This document shows positions 1 to 7,306 of a stretch of 25,069 nt of DNA, piece after piece (positions within the stretch are counted from its first letter, which is position 1; each line of letters opens with the position of its first letter). Made by a program: the position numbers and the translations under genes. Source of the DNA: a virus. The stretch spans positions 1 through 25,069 of the IMG/VR virus record IMGVR_UViG_3300001979_000004. One strand, written 5' to 3'. The notes beneath the pieces are model-generated. The model ran no database searches and had not been told where the DNA came from. It saw only the letters and a program-made list of their open reading frames with translations.

Positions 1-1166
1 AGCTGACCAGCCTGCGGGCTGCGGAATGTTTTGGTGTTGATGAGGATGGTATCCCGCGCCGATTTCGCGGCGCGAAGGGCGCGCAGGGTTTCACGATATT
101 TCTCGCCATCCGACGCGGCGAAGAACTTCCCGAAATAGCCGCCAATGGCAAAGGCGCGGCGGGGCCGGATCGATGGCGCATGCACCACGAGTTCAGCCGT
201 GAAGGGAGCAACCCCGAAGCGGCTAACGCCCAAGTAGGAAGCTCCCCTTCGGCGCGGCACCATTTCCGGGTCCCAAATCACGATACGCTCGAAGACGCGC
301 GTTTCAGACCGCATGTTCGACCAGTATCGGCGGTGGAGCGGACGGCCGAAAAATGCCGCCCTGCCCGCTTCCGCCCGGCCGTATTGCGCTTCTGGCTGGA
401 CCGTCGCCGGCCGCATCCCATAACGGATGACCGGGGGCGAACCGTTCGCACGACGATAGGCAGCGACAGACCGATTGTGATCGAGCGTCACCCAAAAGCG
501 CAGCGTTCCGCCGAGATAGGTGACAGAACGCCGACGCTTTCGCCGCAGCAAGGCTCGCTCATACATCGCGTAGCCAAGGCCCGGAATGATGTCCGTCACC
601 TCTTCGACATTGATCGGCTGTTCTAGCCCGGCTTCAAAGAAGGCGATGCGCGGACGCATTCGCTCCGCCGCCTTGCTGTCGGCGACGAAGGATGCACCCA
701 AGGCGGAATAGGATCGAGCCGACAGGAAAAGCCGCTTGCCGGCACTCGACCGCAGAGCGCGGCTGTAGATGCGGATTTGCGGCATGCGGTCGGCAAGCGC
801 CGCGCGCTGCTCTTCCGACATGCCCCCCGATAGGAAGAACGTACCGGGCGGCCGGATCGCGCGAATGATCTCGCTTCCGACTATCCCGGCGTAAGCTTCG
901 AGACCGGCAAGCGTGCCCTTGATCCGATGATGATAGATAGCATCCGCGATCACCCGGCGCTGATGATGCACCGGCCATTTCGGATTCCAGATATCGACCG
1001 AATGCGCATGAGCAAGGACCGGCAGGAAGTGCACGGGCGCACGCATCGGGTCGAGATAGGCTTGCCAATCGATCCCAATCGCTTCCGTGCGCTCGCCGAC
1101 CGCCGCAAGCGCCTTTTCCATTGGCTCCGAACTTTGCGGCAGCAGATGCGTTTCCGCCGCGATCAC
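1..1166 (-). CDS. Phage tail protein I (P2 gpI-like), partial, C-terminus beyond the window
   Basis: The frame is open from GTG 1166 to the left edge, giving at least 388 residues. Residues about 8-105 fit the gpI family of P2-like phages: a start near LLPQSSEPMEKAL, a WxP-type turn (DIWNPKWPVHHQRR) and a late KGT motif (IKGTLAGLEAY). gpI is a baseplate wedge protein that works with gpJ. The start is inferred from the GTG that overlaps the TGA of the upstream J gene (GTGA). An internal ATG 16 codons later is the alternative. P2 gpI is roughly 180 residues, so the additional 200+ residues, rich in Arg and aromatics, form an extension of unknown role. Family assignment is good; the extension's function is unknown. 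Confidence 0.82.
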   Translation of the reverse strand, partial: MIAAETHLLPQSSEPMEKALAAVGERTEAIGIDWQAYLDPMRAPVHFLPVLAHAHSVDIWNPKWPVHHQRRVIADAIYHHRIKGTLAGLEAYAGIVGSEIIRAIRPPGTFFLSGGMSEEQRAALADRMPQIRIYSRALRSSAGKRLFLSARSYSALGASFVADSKAAERMRPRIAFFEAGLEQPINVEEVTDIIPGLGYAMYERALLRRKRRRSVTYLGGTLRFWVTLDHNRSVAAYRRANGSPPVIRYGMRPATVQPEAQYGRAEAGRAAFFGRPLHRRYWSNMRSETRVFERIVIWDPEMVPRRRGASYLGVSRFGVAPFTAELVVHAPSIRPRRAFAIGGYFGKFFAASDGEKYRETLRALRAAKSARDTILINTKTFRSPQAGQ

Positions 1167-2053
1167 ATCAGCACCCGATACGTCAGATTGATATCCGTCA
1201 GATATGGCGCGACGTTCGCACGCGCCGGCAGGTCGGCAACCGTGACAGGTTCGATACGCATCACGTTCGGCACGTAAGCCGCAGCCAGAAGTGCTGAGGC
1301 CGGGACCTCGGCCCCGATATGGTATCGGGCGACGCCGAAAGCTCTGACACTCTTAACCGCGGTATCAACAACCTGCGCAGGATCCGGGCCACGCGGCACG
1401 ATAAGTGTTGCCGAGAGTGTGTAGCGATCGATCTGCGCCGCCGAAACGGTCACATCGTCAGTAAGCGGCCGAACGTGCTTCGCGTCGAGCGCCTTTGCAA
1501 CCGAGAACACAGCGTCCACCGGAGCCGGCGACCCGGCAGCACCGAGCAGATAGACGAGAACCTTGCCGGCACCGCCGTTGACGACGCGTATATCATGCGC
1601 CTGCGGCCAAGCTTTCAGGGAAGCGGCAAGATAGCCGTCTTCCGACCCAGCAGCCGGCGCATCGAAACTTGCCAGATAACGGCGCAACAAGGCGTCGTCG
1701 TCTTCGCGAAAGCTGATGTTGCCGCGCTCGTCCAAGGTGACAATGCGCACAACGTTCGCACGGGAAACCGCGTTGTCCAGATCGGCACCCTTTGCAAAGG
1801 CCGGCAGCACCGACCGGATGCCGTCATTCACCCGCGAGCGCATCAGCACTTCGCGAAACGCATGCACTTCCTGATCGATCTTGATAGGATCGGTTTCTAG
1901 GTCGCCAACGTCGTAATCGAAACCGGCTTGTAGCGCCCGCTTGTCGAAGTCCGCCATGCGGCTCGCAAGGATCGCCTCGAAATCGAGTTTTTCGATTGCA
2001 TCGGGTTCCGGCAGGCGCGAAACGTCGATAATATCAGGCGTGTGAATAGCCAT
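1163..2053 (-). CDS. Baseplate assembly protein J (P2 gpJ-like)
   Basis: This encodes 296 residues, close to P2 gpJ (about 300). The N-terminus (DVSRLPEPDAIEKLDFEAILASRMADF) and the segment ending QEVHAFREVLMRSRVNDGIRSVLPAFAKGADLD are typical of the Baseplate_J family. So is the C-terminus, which reads as a pair of compact domains ending NLTYRVLM. The protein forms the outer wedge of the contractile tail baseplate. It lies three bases after the gpW-like gene and overlaps the tail protein I start, so W, J and I are probably translated together as in P2. A GGGGCC stretch lies 7-12 bases before the ATG. Nothing suggests damage. Confidence 0.93.
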   Translation of the reverse strand: MAIHTPDIIDVSRLPEPDAIEKLDFEAILASRMADFDKRALQAGFDYDVGDLETDPIKIDQEVHAFREVLMRSRVNDGIRSVLPAFAKGADLDNAVSRANVVRIVTLDERGNISFREDDDALLRRYLASFDAPAAGSEDGYLAASLKAWPQAHDIRVVNGGAGKVLVYLLGAAGSPAPVDAVFSVAKALDAKHVRPLTDDVTVSAAQIDRYTLSATLIVPRGPDPAQVVDTAVKSVRAFGVARYHIGAEVPASALLAAAYVPNVMRIEPVTVADLPARANVAPYLTDINLTYRVLM

Positions 2054-2055
2054 GG

Positions 2056-2433
2056 TCAGGCCCCGCTATAGATGACGCGGATGCTTGCGCTCTCCGAAAT
2101 GGAGTAGTCGCCGCGATGGCCGCGTGGGTAATAGGTTCCGAAGATTTCGAGGGTAATCGAGCCGTCCGCTTCCGCCCGTGTGACCCTGCCCGCTGACATA
2201 CGATAGCGAGGCTCCCATTCGAGAATTGCGCGTGCCGCTGCGGAATAGACAGCCAGAACATTACGGCGCGTCATCTTCGCGTCGATCAATTCCGGCAAGT
2301 CACTGCCGAAGTTTCGGCGCATGACCCGCGACCGTTTTGGGGTTTTCAATATCTTGCGCACCGACTGCTCGACATGGCCCCAATTGCTAAGGGACCTGCC
2401 GCTTGCGACGCTTAGTCCCGCCGAATCCGGCAT
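2056..2433 (-). CDS. Baseplate protein W (P2 gpW / T4 gp25-like)
   Basis: I chose ATG 2433 (protein MPDSAGLSVASG..., 125 residues) because AAAGAGGTG lies just upstream; the frame stays open for 19 more codons but without a good ribosome site. The sequence fits the gpW/gp25 family: a core with an LxxxPKRSRVMRRNFGSDLPELID block near the N-terminal third, then ILEWEPRY and a closing beta segment (SITLEIFGTYYPRG). These proteins are part of the baseplate wedge in contractile tails. Its start lies within the end of the upstream small gene (2387-2587), and the J gene follows directly. The RGDY motif near the end has no known role here. Confidence 0.9.
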   Translation of the reverse strand: MPDSAGLSVASGRSLSNWGHVEQSVRKILKTPKRSRVMRRNFGSDLPELIDAKMTRRNVLAVYSAAARAILEWEPRYRMSAGRVTRAEADGSITLEIFGTYYPRGHRGDYSISESASIRVIYSGA

Positions 2434-2587
2434 GGTCCGCACCTCTTTCTTGCTTGACAGGTGAAACGACATTGCCGAACGGCGGAGCAAGCTCCCGCGC
2501 CTGATCGGCGGTCAGCGATACGATTTCGCCAGACGCGCGCAATTGCCCGGCGATCTCGCAGCCGGTGCGAACCTTGAATTTCTGCAT
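2387..2587 (-). CDS. Small phage protein, unknown (DUF7210-like pattern)
   Basis: This is a 66-residue protein that starts at ATG 2587 with AGGT upstream and overlaps the gpW-like start by 47 bases. The pattern is a short beta segment (KFKVRTGCEIAG), a hydrophobic turn, then SLTADQARELAPPFGNVV. That resembles small phage proteins of the form 'lkpf...G.vi.Ls.eqA..L...g.v', sometimes filed as DUF7210. The last 20 residues are basic (TKRRKRQVP). I do not recognise a function. Placement between the spike gene and W, apart from the inserted + strand gene, suggests a minor baseplate or assembly role, which is inference only. Confidence 0.6.
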   Translation of the reverse strand: MQKFKVRTGCEIAGQLRASGEIVSLTADQARELAPPFGNVVSPVKQERGADHAGFGGTKRRKRQVP

Positions 2588-2772
2588 GGATTTGGGACCT
2601 AAGCTTGCACAGCCATTAGCTGCGTTGATAAGAGTGAAATGCCCTCAGCCAAGCCGGGAGATTAGACTTGGCGAGGGGAAAAGCTGCGGCTCCGAAAGGA
2701 GCAGACGGGTTGCTCCCACCCTCCCAGCACCAAACGCAGGCGACCGCTACACCAACTTTGATCTGTTTCCCG

Positions 2773-3195
2773 ATGTCAATTTATGCGTTCACCAAAGAAA
2801 AACTGCTCACGCATGGCGTTCACAGCTCCGCGAATGGCCGAGTAATTTTGAGCGACAAGCACCTTTTTCTCTTGTTCGTGAAGCTTGAGCGGGCACGAAG
2901 GTTGGCCGACTTTTGCGCGGTGCATTCTAGCGTTGAGGAGATCGCGTCCTATACTAGGAAGATTGGAAAGGTCCATCTTCTTATGTTTGCGTTTCTGTAT
3001 ATACGATTTACCGAAATGACGCCTCGCGTCATTCATGGTAGCGAACAGCTCGATAACGGCGATGTGCGATATATAAAGGACTATGGGAGCGCCGTTTCTC
3101 AACAGCAGATCGCAATCGGCGAGTGGGCAACGGCGATGTATGCTAAATACGAACGCCACTTTTTCAGAGCCATCTATTCCAATGGCGAAATGTAA
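2773..3195 (+). CDS. Unknown protein on the opposite strand within the tail operon (moron candidate)
   Basis: This gene runs against the surrounding tail operon and is visibly richer in A/T than its neighbours. From ATG 2773 it encodes 140 residues beginning MSIYAFTKEKLL. A TTG at 2668, preceded by GGAG at seven bases, would add 35 low-complexity residues and cannot be excluded. The predicted protein is soluble and mostly helical, with a hydrophobic stretch LLMFAFLYIRF in the middle and an aromatic end (TAMYAKYERHFFRAIY). I recognise no domain. A small hairpin (GGAGCA/TGCTCC, 2698-2716) lies upstream. An opposite-strand frame (2776-3159) exists but looks less protein-like. Its position and composition suggest an acquired gene expressed from the prophage; function unknown. 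Confidence 0.6.
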   Translation: MSIYAFTKEKLLTHGVHSSANGRVILSDKHLFLLFVKLERARRLADFCAVHSSVEEIASYTRKIGKVHLLMFAFLYIRFTEMTPRVIHGSEQLDNGDVRYIKDYGSAVSQQQIAIGEWATAMYAKYERHFFRAIYSNGEM

Positions 3196-3204
3196 AAGCC
3201 GAAC

Positions 3205-3756
3205 TTAGTCGGTGGCGAAGACGCTGGACGAGCCTTCGACAATAGGCCAAAGGCCCTTTGACGAGCCGGTCCCGACATCGACCCTATCACCGATGCGGGC
3301 GACTTTCTTGCCGCCCTCGCCGCCAAGCTGCACATTCGGCGATTGAACAATAACGGTTGCGCCTGTCACCTTGACCAGATCGGCCGAGGCTTCCACGACG
3401 GTATCGCCGATTTTGATATGCAGCGGCATATCCTTATTCTCGCGAGCGTTGGCATCGCTGTATGTGGAGAAATCTATTTGCGCATCCGCCATGTCTCCGC
3501 TTTCGGATACGACATCGACCTGCTCGCCCTTCTGATAAAGCACGTCCACCTTGACGCCACCCGCCGCAAGCGTCCGCGCCTTGATCCACGGCGAAAGGTA
3601 GGGTTTGCCGTTCTGATCGGACAGCTTGACCCGATACTTGCTCTTGTCGTCGCTGACTTCAGCAATCGTCCCTTTCCTACGGCGATTGCGGTTGCGGCGC
3701 TCAAGCTCGGCAATTCGGTGCATCATGTCCGAAAGCTGTTCAACGAGACTCGTCAT
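3205..3756 (-). CDS. Baseplate assembly protein V (P2 gpV-like tail spike)
   Basis: This 183-residue protein fits gpV, the trimeric membrane-piercing spike at the tip of P2-type tails (P2 gpV is 211 residues). The N-terminus has a short coiled-coil-like helix (SDMMHRIAELERRNRNRRRKG). An OB-fold-like segment follows (GTIAEVSDDKSKYRVKLSDQNG...SPWIKARTLAAGG), then the phrase GEQVDVVSESGDMADAQI and a repetitive beta region (HIKIGDTVVEASADLVKVTGATVIVQSPNVQLGGEGG). P2 gpV ends in an iron-binding HxH tip; I see no HxH pair here, so the tip may be simplified. The start overlaps the end of the preceding gene by four bases (ATGA). Confidence 0.88.
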   Translation of the reverse strand: MTSLVEQLSDMMHRIAELERRNRNRRRKGTIAEVSDDKSKYRVKLSDQNGKPYLSPWIKARTLAAGGVKVDVLYQKGEQVDVVSESGDMADAQIDFSTYSDANARENKDMPLHIKIGDTVVEASADLVKVTGATVIVQSPNVQLGGEGGKKVARIGDRVDVGTGSSKGLWPIVEGSSSVFATD

Positions 3757-4505
3757 CGCGTCACCTCAAATGCAGGCGTCATCAACATGGCATCCGCTTC
3801 GCTATAGATCATGCCAAATCGGCGCATAGCGGCTTGCAGCTCGTCCGCATCGCCCGAAACCTGCGCGCGCATAAGGGCGATGTTTTTCGCCATGTCCGGC
3901 GCGCTGGGAACTAGATCAGCCTCACACTTAGCGAAGAAGCGCGCCAAGGGGGAAGCAGGGGCGAGAGGCGTACCGCGAATGGGATCGGCGATCACTTCAG
4001 CGGTCAGCTTCATTCTATGAGCAGCGAGCCGCGTTCCGTTCGCATCGGCGCCAATGCGATCCCGCTCCGCAGAAACGAGGCGAAGACTGAGGGACCGGAA
4101 TAGCTCCGACCATTCGTTATCGGGGTCCGCAAGAACGTCGCTAATCTGCCGCATCGTGATATCAAGCTGAAACTCGAAATTCGCGTCCGTCGCAGGTAGC
4201 CCCTCGTAAATGACGCTTTCATCCGTCTCCGGGTCTGTCGCTACGTGCGGCGAGGCTATGCCGGCCTCAAAGATGATATCGACATTCCCATTCTTATTGA
4301 ACGCACGCAGGTCCAGCCCATCGGTCGCCTTGGATGCCCCGACATAAACCGAAATAAACGGCTTCTCTTTGGGCGTCCGCAACGCTCCGTCCGCGCCGAT
4401 ATCAAGCGTGCCAATCTCGCTATCGAGCACATTTTCGCCGACCATCGTTCGCCCTTTCAGGGCTTGGACGGCGGCGATGCGGATTGCAATGCAGGCAAGA
4501 GACAT
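3753..4505 (-). CDS. Phage structural protein, possibly tail terminator/completion
   Basis: This 250-residue protein has no family I can name with certainty. The first 60 residues (IAAVQALKGRTMVGENVLDSEIGTLD ... KPFISVYVGA) follow the pattern of tail terminator proteins: a helix, 'G..V.dS...L', then a beta strand reading 'PxIsVYt'. The middle contains FEFQLDITMRQISD and LSLRLVSAERDR, and the C-terminal third is helical (FFAKCEADLVPSAPDMAKNIALMRAQVSGDADELQAAMRRFGM). It lies between a head-tail joiner and the spike gene, the usual place for neck/tail completion proteins. At 250 residues it is longer than a lambda gpU-type terminator (about 130), so either an extra domain is present or the analogy is partial. 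Role inferred from context. Confidence 0.7.
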   Translation of the reverse strand: MSLACIAIRIAAVQALKGRTMVGENVLDSEIGTLDIGADGALRTPKEKPFISVYVGASKATDGLDLRAFNKNGNVDIIFEAGIASPHVATDPETDESVIYEGLPATDANFEFQLDITMRQISDVLADPDNEWSELFRSLSLRLVSAERDRIGADANGTRLAAHRMKLTAEVIADPIRGTPLAPASPLARFFAKCEADLVPSAPDMAKNIALMRAQVSGDADELQAAMRRFGMIYSEADAMLMTPAFEVTR

Positions 4506-4514
4506 GCGTCACAC

Positions 4515-4892
4515 TCACTTTTCCCGAAGAACGGCGACAATCAGGTTGCTATAGCGGTCGCTAATGGCGCTAATTTCCCAAACGGGTTCGCCGCTGCGAT
4601 CTATCGCGCGAACGGCATCTCCGGGTTGAAGTCTTGGGCCGTCGTAGGAGCTGCGGTCTAGGAAAAGCTCCGCCTCCCCCGCCGCAAGCCGGCTGCGAAA
4701 CGCTCCGGTCTGCCCAACGCCTATCGGTTTAGAATCGTCGCCACCCTCGCAGAGAGCTTCGCAGCGAACGATGATTTGCGGGCGCTCCGGGTCCGACTTT
4801 CCTCCCTTCATGAAGGAAAGCCGCACCCGCTCGCCAAAAGCGCCGCCAATCTTGCGATCAACGGCCGCTTCCAGTTTTCGCCAATCCACCAT
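4515..4892 (-). CDS. Head-tail joining protein, lambda FII-like
   Basis: ATG 4892 is chosen because it follows the TAA of the DUF2190 gene by one base; the upstream extension of this frame is a shadow of that gene. The 125-residue product begins MVDWRKLEAAVDRKIGGAFGERV and ends with a beta-rich part: RPQIIVRCEALCEGG, ELFLDRSSYDGPRLQPGDAVRAIDR, VWEISAISDRYSNLIVAVLREK. The ending 'L..GD.v...dr....W.i..i.....n.i...L' resembles the lambda gpFII/Gifsy-2 FII group, which forms the surface where the tail docks on the head. Position after capsid and decoration genes supports this. Identification rests on pattern and context. Confidence 0.7.
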   Translation of the reverse strand: MVDWRKLEAAVDRKIGGAFGERVRLSFMKGGKSDPERPQIIVRCEALCEGGDDSKPIGVGQTGAFRSRLAAGEAELFLDRSSYDGPRLQPGDAVRAIDRSGEPVWEISAISDRYSNLIVAVLREK

Positions 4893-4893
4893 C

Positions 4894-5214
4894 TTACTGA
4901 TGCAACAGCACGTCGCCGAAGGCGGACGGATTGGCGGCGATGCCGGCGGAATAGCCGATCTTGACTTTGCCGCCCGTGCTATCCGACGTGACAAGACCAG
5001 CGTCCCAATAGAGCGGCACCCCTTCGGCCCATGCCTGGGCTTCGACCTTGGGAAGTTCGAAGACGCCTTCACGGGCAAGGTTGACCTGCTCATCCTTCAA
5101 GGCAGCATGTGCCGCAACGCCGAAGAGCTTGCCGATAAGCACGCCCTCGCCGGACTTCACATCGGCGGGCGCGGTCAGTGGGAGTGTGCCGCCGGGCTGG
5201 ATATAGTTTTTCAT
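4894..5214 (-). CDS. DUF2190 family capsid decoration/cement protein
   Basis: This 106-residue protein matches the DUF2190 family by recognisable stretches: MKNYIQPGGTLPLTAPADVKSGEGVLIGKLFGVAAHAAL, then a Val/Ala rich beta region and the closing TGGKVKIGYSAGIAANPSAFGDVLLHQ. Family members are small trimeric proteins in phage heads that are thought to stabilise the expanded capsid. The gene follows the capsid gene after 73 bases, which contain a hairpin, and has AAGGA about ten bases before the ATG. Similar AAGGAAC sequences precede both this gene and the capsid gene, consistent with high late expression. Confidence 0.85.
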   Translation of the reverse strand: MKNYIQPGGTLPLTAPADVKSGEGVLIGKLFGVAAHAALKDEQVNLAREGVFELPKVEAQAWAEGVPLYWDAGLVTSDSTGGKVKIGYSAGIAANPSAFGDVLLHQ

Positions 5215-5246
5215 GGTGATCGTTCCTTATGAACAACGAAAACGTG

Positions 5247-5269
5247 AGGCGGACCCGAAGGACCCGCCT
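5247..5269 (-). promoter_or_regulatory. Hairpin between capsid and decoration genes
   Basis: A 23-base inverted repeat with ten-base arms, two of the pairs being G-T, and a three-base loop lies 18 bases after the capsid stop codon. There is no run of T directly after it on the transcribed strand. It may act as an mRNA processing or stability element, or a leaky attenuator setting the ratio of capsid to decoration protein, rather than a full terminator. Confidence 0.4.
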
Positions 5270-5287
5270 TTGTTTCGCGATGCCGCG

Positions 5288-6943
5288 TTAGGCCGGCTTG
5301 CCGGGATTATGGTAGCCAAAGCGGAAGTCGGTCGCGCCGCAGCCGAAGTCGTGTTCCACCGACATGCTGAAACCCTGCCGACCGAAAGGCTCGTCCATGC
5401 GAACGCGCGGCGCTTCGTAACCGTCGAGATAGCCCCAGCGGTAATTGGAACCGGACGCGGGATCGGCAAAGAGGTCCCAGCCCGGCCCTTCGATCTGCGA
5501 AGTTTCGACAAGCTCGAATTTGCCCGAGAAAATGTTGACCGTCGAAACCGTGGCCGGCGTGATGGAGGCCAGCAGCTTTTCCGCATTCGTGAGCTGATCG
5601 GGACCGACAAGCATGATGCGCGCCGGGTTCGCCAGCATCGGCCTGTCATCGATAGTCTTCTGTTTGCTCATGGCCTTGCGGCCCTCGCCGACGCTATCGA
5701 CGGAGATCGCCGAGGCAGCGCCGAGATTGCCGTGATCGGCATGGAAGATAGGCTTTCCATCTGCCAGCTTGCCATTGTAGGCGTCGGCATAGAAGGTGAC
5801 TTCCTCGAAGAGCGCGACCGAGGAACCGTAGCTTGTCAGAAGATCGGCGATAGCGCCGAGGTCGTCATTGATGAGCATCGGACGGCTGATGTTGAGCGCG
5901 ATGGCGTAGCTGAATACGCGCACCGATTCCTTGCCCTCGCCGAACGAGCCGTATTTGATTTCACCGTTCTCCAGCACCTTTTTCAGCATCGGGAAGTCGC
6001 CGACGCGAACGAGCGTATCCGGACGGAAGTCGCGGAAGTTTTTCTTCCGGGCAAACTTGCGGAATGTCGGCTGCGCGAGCGCATAGCGCTGCTCAAGCGT
6101 ACGGTTCACAGCACCTTCGAAGATTGCCGGGAAGTCGGAGGTTGCATGCGACGCACGCGTGAAAATGTCGTCGATGTCACGGGCGTTCAGCATGCGGCGA
6201 CCACGGAAATTGACGCTATCGGCAGCGATGTCGATAAGCCCCTGTCCCGTGAATTGCCGGGCAGCCGCAGATGGACCGTCCTTCGGCATGGGAGCGCCAA
6301 GCCCGTAGGAAAGCGCTTCGATACGGGCCGAGCGGATCGTTTCGCTTTGATCCTGCCCGACCTGCGCCCGTACATGGCTGTCAGTTTTAACCGACTGGTC
6401 CTTGTCGAACAGCTTTTCGAACAGCGCCGAGCGGAAAGCCTCTACCGACGTGCCAGCGCGGATGTGCTCGCGGCCGAAGTCAGAAACACCCGCGCGGGCT
6501 GCGAGTTCGTCAATCGTCGCCGACCGCGTGCGCTCGGCAAGAATGCCTTGCTGCTCGGCGTCGGCATTATGATTGAGCGGCGGCGTAACCGGCGCGTTGC
6601 GTGCAGCGTTTTCGAGCGTGGTAATCTCGCTGCGGACTTGTTCAATTTCCGCAAGGATACCGGCATGGTCCTGCTCGATAGCGCGAGCGGCCTCGCTCGA
6701 CAGGCCGTCCACCAGTTCGCTCCGCTTTTTCTCGGCGCGGCTGGTCAGGTCGGTCAACTTGCTGCGCAATGCCAGTATCGCCGGAGAGGCTTGGAGCATA
6801 TGGCTTAAGCCGCCGCCCTGCAAAATGGTGTCGTGACCGATCAGTGCCGAGGCGTGAGAAGGATCGGCGGAAATGATGATGAAGGCGAGGCCGAAGCAAA
6901 GAATTGCGGCGACGGTCGCGAAAACATATGCAGCCTTTTTCAT
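5288..6943 (-). CDS. Phage major capsid protein with unusual N-terminal signal-like segment
   Basis: This encodes the shell subunit. From ATG 6943 (AAGGAA nine bases upstream) it has 551 residues; an ATG eleven codons earlier is the other choice. Residues 1-33 look like a Sec signal or membrane anchor: two Lys, an 18-residue hydrophobic core, then a possible Ala-Ser-Ala cleavage site. About residues 55-105 form a coiled-coil scaffold-like segment (SKLTDLTSRAEKKRSELVDGL...EIEQVRSEITTLENA). The body carries capsid phrases such as SDFPAIFEGAVNRTL, LTSYGSSVALFEEVTFY, KPIFHADHGNLG, LVGPDQLTNAEKLLASITP, GYLDGYEAPRVRMDEPF and VEHDFGCGATDFRFGYHNPGK. In related phages this capsid type is often fused to the prohead protease, but here the protease is a separate gene 800 bases upstream. 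An internal ATG at 6799 would remove the signal-like part but has no visible ribosome site. Confidence 0.88.
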   Translation of the reverse strand: MKKAAYVFATVAAILCFGLAFIIISADPSHASALIGHDTILQGGGLSHMLQASPAILALRSKLTDLTSRAEKKRSELVDGLSSEAARAIEQDHAGILAEIEQVRSEITTLENAARNAPVTPPLNHNADAEQQGILAERTRSATIDELAARAGVSDFGREHIRAGTSVEAFRSALFEKLFDKDQSVKTDSHVRAQVGQDQSETIRSARIEALSYGLGAPMPKDGPSAAARQFTGQGLIDIAADSVNFRGRRMLNARDIDDIFTRASHATSDFPAIFEGAVNRTLEQRYALAQPTFRKFARKKNFRDFRPDTLVRVGDFPMLKKVLENGEIKYGSFGEGKESVRVFSYAIALNISRPMLINDDLGAIADLLTSYGSSVALFEEVTFYADAYNGKLADGKPIFHADHGNLGAASAISVDSVGEGRKAMSKQKTIDDRPMLANPARIMLVGPDQLTNAEKLLASITPATVSTVNIFSGKFELVETSQIEGPGWDLFADPASGSNYRWGYLDGYEAPRVRMDEPFGRQGFSMSVEHDFGCGATDFRFGYHNPGKPA

Positions 6944-7074
6944 GGCATGCGGTTCCTTATGTAGAGTACCGGGCAAAACAAGCGCCGTCGCCCTGCGTCC
7001 CGGCGGAGCGCAGGCGGCGAACTTTCAAATGGGAAAGCAGAGATTGAGCTGGACTCACCGTCCAAACGGCGAGG

Positions 7075-7240
7075 TCAGTTGAACTTTAAGCCGCATCCAT
7101 AGGATGTGGCGGCATTGGAGCTTCTTGAAATGCGGCCCTGGGACAGCGACTTCAGCGATTCCAACAGCTGTCTCGCACCAACCGCAAGGTCAGCAATCAA
7201 CCGATTTATTGCGGGTTCTCCTTTTGGTCTTTTAACCATG
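7075..7240 (-). CDS. Possible small protein upstream of capsid
   Basis: The stretch 6944-7306 lies between the capsid start and the + strand gene. A 54-codon frame from ATG 7240 (a second start 10 codons earlier is possible) encodes MVKRPKGEPAINRLIADLAVGARQ..., with an amphipathic helix in the middle. No convincing ribosome binding site precedes it, and an opposing + frame of similar length (7106-7303) exists. I see no other gene in this stretch. It may instead be leftover linker DNA from the insertion of the neighbouring + strand gene. Listed with low confidence. Confidence 0.25.
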
Positions 7241-7306
7241 ACCGTGTTCGGGCCATTGCGGGCGGTCACGTTTTTGGAGCATTATCAAAGCAGCTTGAGG
7301 TAGCTG

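Noticed and set aside
180-626. + strand 148-residue frame and the minus frames at 304-495 and 634-1068
   Set aside because: The real gene is the GTG-started tail protein I frame, open from 1166 to the left edge. These are other-frame shadows.
2776-3159. 127-residue minus-strand frame opposite the + gene at 2773
   Set aside because: It runs in the operon's direction, but its translation has an unnatural composition and no ribosome site. The + frame is longer and more protein-like.
5213-6808. Very long + frame (531 residues) opposite the capsid gene
   Set aside because: It is a shadow: the minus frame has clear capsid phrases throughout. Arg-rich and Asp/Val-rich translation is typical for antisense of GC-rich genes.
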